From: an uncultured Actinomyces sp.
GTDB taxonomy: Bacteria; Actinomycetota; Actinomycetes; Actinomycetales; Actinomycetaceae
NCBI GenBank assembly: GCA_937926415.1
Contig: CALBAF010000460.1
Span: forward strand, 1 to 7,649
Direction of reading: 5' to 3'
DNA length: 7,649 nt
Shown: positions 6,438-7,649 of the stretch, piece after piece
How the letters are laid out: the number at the start of each line of letters is the position of its first letter
Position numbering within the stretch: the stretch's first letter is position 1
Made by a program: the position numbers and the translations under genes
The notes under the pieces: model-generated
What the model was told of the DNA's origin: nothing
Database searches by the model: none
The model's input: only the letters and a program-made list of their open reading frames with translations

Positions 6438-6531
6438 GTCAAGCGGGCGGCGATCACGATGCACTATTGCAGGCATCATCTGTCCCCCTCGTCGCACCCC
6501 GCGTAGACCATAGCCAGCAGAAGGAACCATC

Positions 6532-7281
6532 GTGACCCGGCAAGACACCATTGTCTCCATGATTGAGGCAACAGGATTCGAGACCGTGTCCTCGTTGGCA
6601 GAGGCTCTCGACGTCAATGTGTCAACCATCCGCAGGGACCTGGAGCACCTGGCCGAGGCCGGCCTCGTGCGCCGCACCCACGGTGGCGCGATCCCGATCC
6701 CCCAGGACGAGGACACCGAGGAGTTCCTGCAGGATTCCCCGAACCGCGCAGAGAAGCGCGCGATCGGCCCGGCCATGGCGGAGCGCATCCTCGACGGCCA
6801 GTCCGTGTTCATCGATTCGGGGTCGACGTGCCTCGAGGTGGCTCGGGCCCTCGATGCGCGCCGCGTGACCGTGGTGACGCACGACCTGCTGGTGGGCCTT
6901 GAGATCCTGAAGAAGCCGTCGCTCAACCTGGTGTTCGTGGGCGGCGAGCTGCTGCCGAACCGGACCCACATGTGGGGGCCCACCGCGATCGACCAGCTGG
7001 ACCACATCCGCGTGAACACGGCCGTTTTCGGCGCGAATTCGGTGATGGAGGACGGCATTTACGCGTCGTCCGGATACTCGATTGAGCTGCAGCAGAAGGT
7101 CCGCTCGATCGCGTCGACCGCCTACTTCGTCGCGGATTCGACGAAGTTCGGCCGCAACGCCCTGTACAAGGTCCTCGGCATCGACGCATTCACGGCCGGT
7201 ATTACGGACTCATTCCTCTCCCCCATCTCGGCGGCGGCCTACCCGATCCCCCTCATCCGGGCTGAGGTCGCGCAGGGTTAA
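6532..7281 (+). CDS. DeoR-family transcriptional regulator (local repressor of the sugar operon)
   Basis: This 249-aa DNA-binding regulator has the full length and two-domain form of the DeoR family. Residues 3-52 form the winged helix-turn-helix: VSSLAEALDVNVSTIRRDLEHLAEAGLVRRTHGGA, with the recognition helix around 31-40. The DeoRC sensor domain from about 73 to 232 has the sugar-phosphate loop DSGST at 95-99, THDLLVGLEI 116-125, FVGGEL 135-140 and VADSTKFGR 200-208. Members usually repress nearby catabolic genes and release DNA on binding a phosphorylated intermediate; here the likely effector is the kinase or isomerase product, by inference. The start is GTG at 6532 with AAGGAA (6521-6526) 5 nt upstream. 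It is divergent from the transport operon and convergent with the isomerase gene, and the half-sites in the spacer are its probable targets. Confidence 0.93.
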   Translation: MTRQDTIVSMIEATGFETVSSLAEALDVNVSTIRRDLEHLAEAGLVRRTHGGAIPIPQDEDTEEFLQDSPNRAEKRAIGPAMAERILDGQSVFIDSGSTCLEVARALDARRVTVVTHDLLVGLEILKKPSLNLVFVGGELLPNRTHMWGPTAIDQLDHIRVNTAVFGANSVMEDGIYASSGYSIELQQKVRSIASTAYFVADSTKFGRNALYKVLGIDAFTAGITDSFLSPISAAAYPIPLIRAEVAQG

Positions 7282-7296
7282 AAAGTCGCATACTAA

Positions 7297-7334
7297 CAGA
7301 GGCGGGGACCCCCAAACGGGAGCCCCCACCTCTG
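7297..7334 (-). terminator. Hairpin between convergent deoR-type and rpiB-type genes, polarised toward the minus strand
   Basis: Two 17-nt arms (7297-7313 and 7318-7334) enclose a 4-nt loop. In minus-strand RNA every position pairs, with three G-U wobbles. In plus-strand RNA the same three positions become C-A or A-C mismatches. The hairpin starts 13 nt after the isomerase stop and is followed on the minus strand by UUAG and, further on, a UUUUU run (7281-7285). It can probably still end the regulator transcript, less efficiently. Confidence 0.8.
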
Positions 7335-7347
7335 TCACGGCATCACC

Positions 7348-7649
7348 TCAGTACGCCAACCCCTTGGGCTGCTCGGCGAGCGCAGCAAACCCCGGGTCAA
7401 CGACCTCAAACCCGTTGGCTTTGTAGGCCTCGTAGTCGAAGTTTTCGCATTCGTCGTACCCGATGCGGTGGTACTCGTAGAAGCCGTCCCAGTCCTCGTA
7501 CCCGGATCCGAGCGACGACTCGAGGAACGCGTCGGCCATGGCCATCGCGGTGCGCGGGGCGACGTAGAAGGCGCCCATGGCGAGCAGGTTCGCGTTGTTG
7601 GCGGCGGCGCAGCGGCGTGCGGCGGGCACAGATTCGCACACGGCGGCGT
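7348..7649 (-). CDS. RpiB/LacA/LacB-family sugar-phosphate isomerase, C-terminal part (5' end beyond window)
   Basis: Only the last 99 codons are visible; the frame is open to the right edge. The family interconverts aldose and ketose phosphates in the cytosol (ribose 5-phosphate, galactose 6-phosphate, allose 6-phosphate or erythrulose 4-phosphate). The visible start, AAVCESVPAARRCAAANNAN, followed by LLAMGAF, matches the conserved stretch of RpiB in which E. coli reads RAVVC...NDTNVLAFGSR. A helix then follows, ending MADAFL. The tail after that helix is about 57 residues (rich in Tyr, Asp, Glu; WDGFYEYHRIGYDECENFDYEAYK), clearly longer than the roughly 30 of E. coli RpiB, so this is the extended form of the family. 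The stop is at 7348-7350. The neighbouring kinase makes a ketose-phosphate isomerase role likely, with an erythrulose 4-phosphate isomerase (DerI-like) a reasonable candidate. The catalytic cysteine region lies outside the window. Confidence 0.85.
   Translation of the reverse strand, partial: AAVCESVPAARRCAAANNANLLAMGAFYVAPRTAMAMADAFLESSLGSGYEDWDGFYEYHRIGYDECENFDYEAYKANGFEVVDPGFAALAEQPKGLAY

Larger units (their letters stand above)
6137..6531. promoter_or_regulatory. Divergent control region between the transport/kinase operon and the DeoR-type regulator
   Basis: This 395-nt gene-free spacer contains the 5' leaders of both divergent units. It is less GC-rich than its neighbours around 6270-6350. 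It holds two copies of a 14-bp near-palindrome, clustered TCGCGCA-type half-sites and candidate promoters, listed separately. No open frame here has a ribosome site and coding character; one short plus-strand frame (6309-6506) overlaps the repeats and looks non-coding. Confidence 0.85.

Noticed and set aside
6309..6506. Short plus-strand open frame (65 codons) in the divergent spacer
   Set aside because: It overlaps the operator-like repeats and the regulator's probable promoter, lacks a ribosome site and has no recognisable motif.
1..7649. Mobile elements, CRISPR arrays, tRNA or rRNA genes
   Set aside because: No transposase, terminal inverted repeats, regularly spaced repeats or RNA-gene signatures were seen; the only notable repeats are the spacer operator-like elements.

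Overview
The window reads as one carbohydrate uptake and phosphorylation locus from a high-GC bacterium, most likely an Actinomycetota. The genus is not determinable by eye; an Actinomyces/Schaalia-type oral or gut actinobacterium is a guess. The grounds are strong G/C preference at third codon positions, long spurious antisense frames, a DeoR-type regulator and a lipoprotein-anchored sugar-binding protein.

Layout, right to left along the minus strand. A tight operon starts in the 6137-6531 spacer. It encodes a lipoprotein sugar-binding protein (6136-5090), a fused two-domain sugar ABC ATPase (4998-3454), two RbsC/AraH-type permeases (3457-2387 and about 2381-1293), and the DhaK (1290-289) and DhaL (286 to beyond the left edge) subunits of a dihydroxyacetone-kinase-type enzyme. 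The four junctions from the ATPase onward overlap or nearly touch. The only real gap in the operon (4999-5089) holds a strong GC stem-loop just after the binding-protein gene. Divergent from this operon is a DeoR-family regulator (6532-7281, plus strand). Convergent to the regulator, and running off the right edge, is the C-terminal part of an RpiB/LacA/LacB-type sugar-phosphate isomerase (minus strand). A hairpin between these two genes is predicted to terminate mainly the isomerase transcript.

The genes fit one pathway. A small sugar or polyol is captured at the membrane and imported by the ABC transporter, a ketose is phosphorylated by the DhaK/DhaL pair, and the phosphate is isomerised by the RpiB-like enzyme, with the DeoR protein as local repressor. 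Dak-type kinase plus RpiB-type isomerase plus an RbsABC-like transporter recalls the known tetritol/erythrulose pathways, where Dak-family enzymes phosphorylate erythrulose and RpiB-family enzymes isomerise erythrulose 4-phosphate. Both kinase subunits depart from the classical motifs at their active-site signatures, which supports a substrate other than dihydroxyacetone. The substrate is inferred, not shown.

The 395-nt divergent spacer contains two exact copies of a 14-bp near-palindrome and several TCGCGCA-type half-sites spaced 10 and 21 bp apart. One copy lies inside the spacer of a plausible promoter for the transport operon, so these are the best candidates for the DeoR operators.
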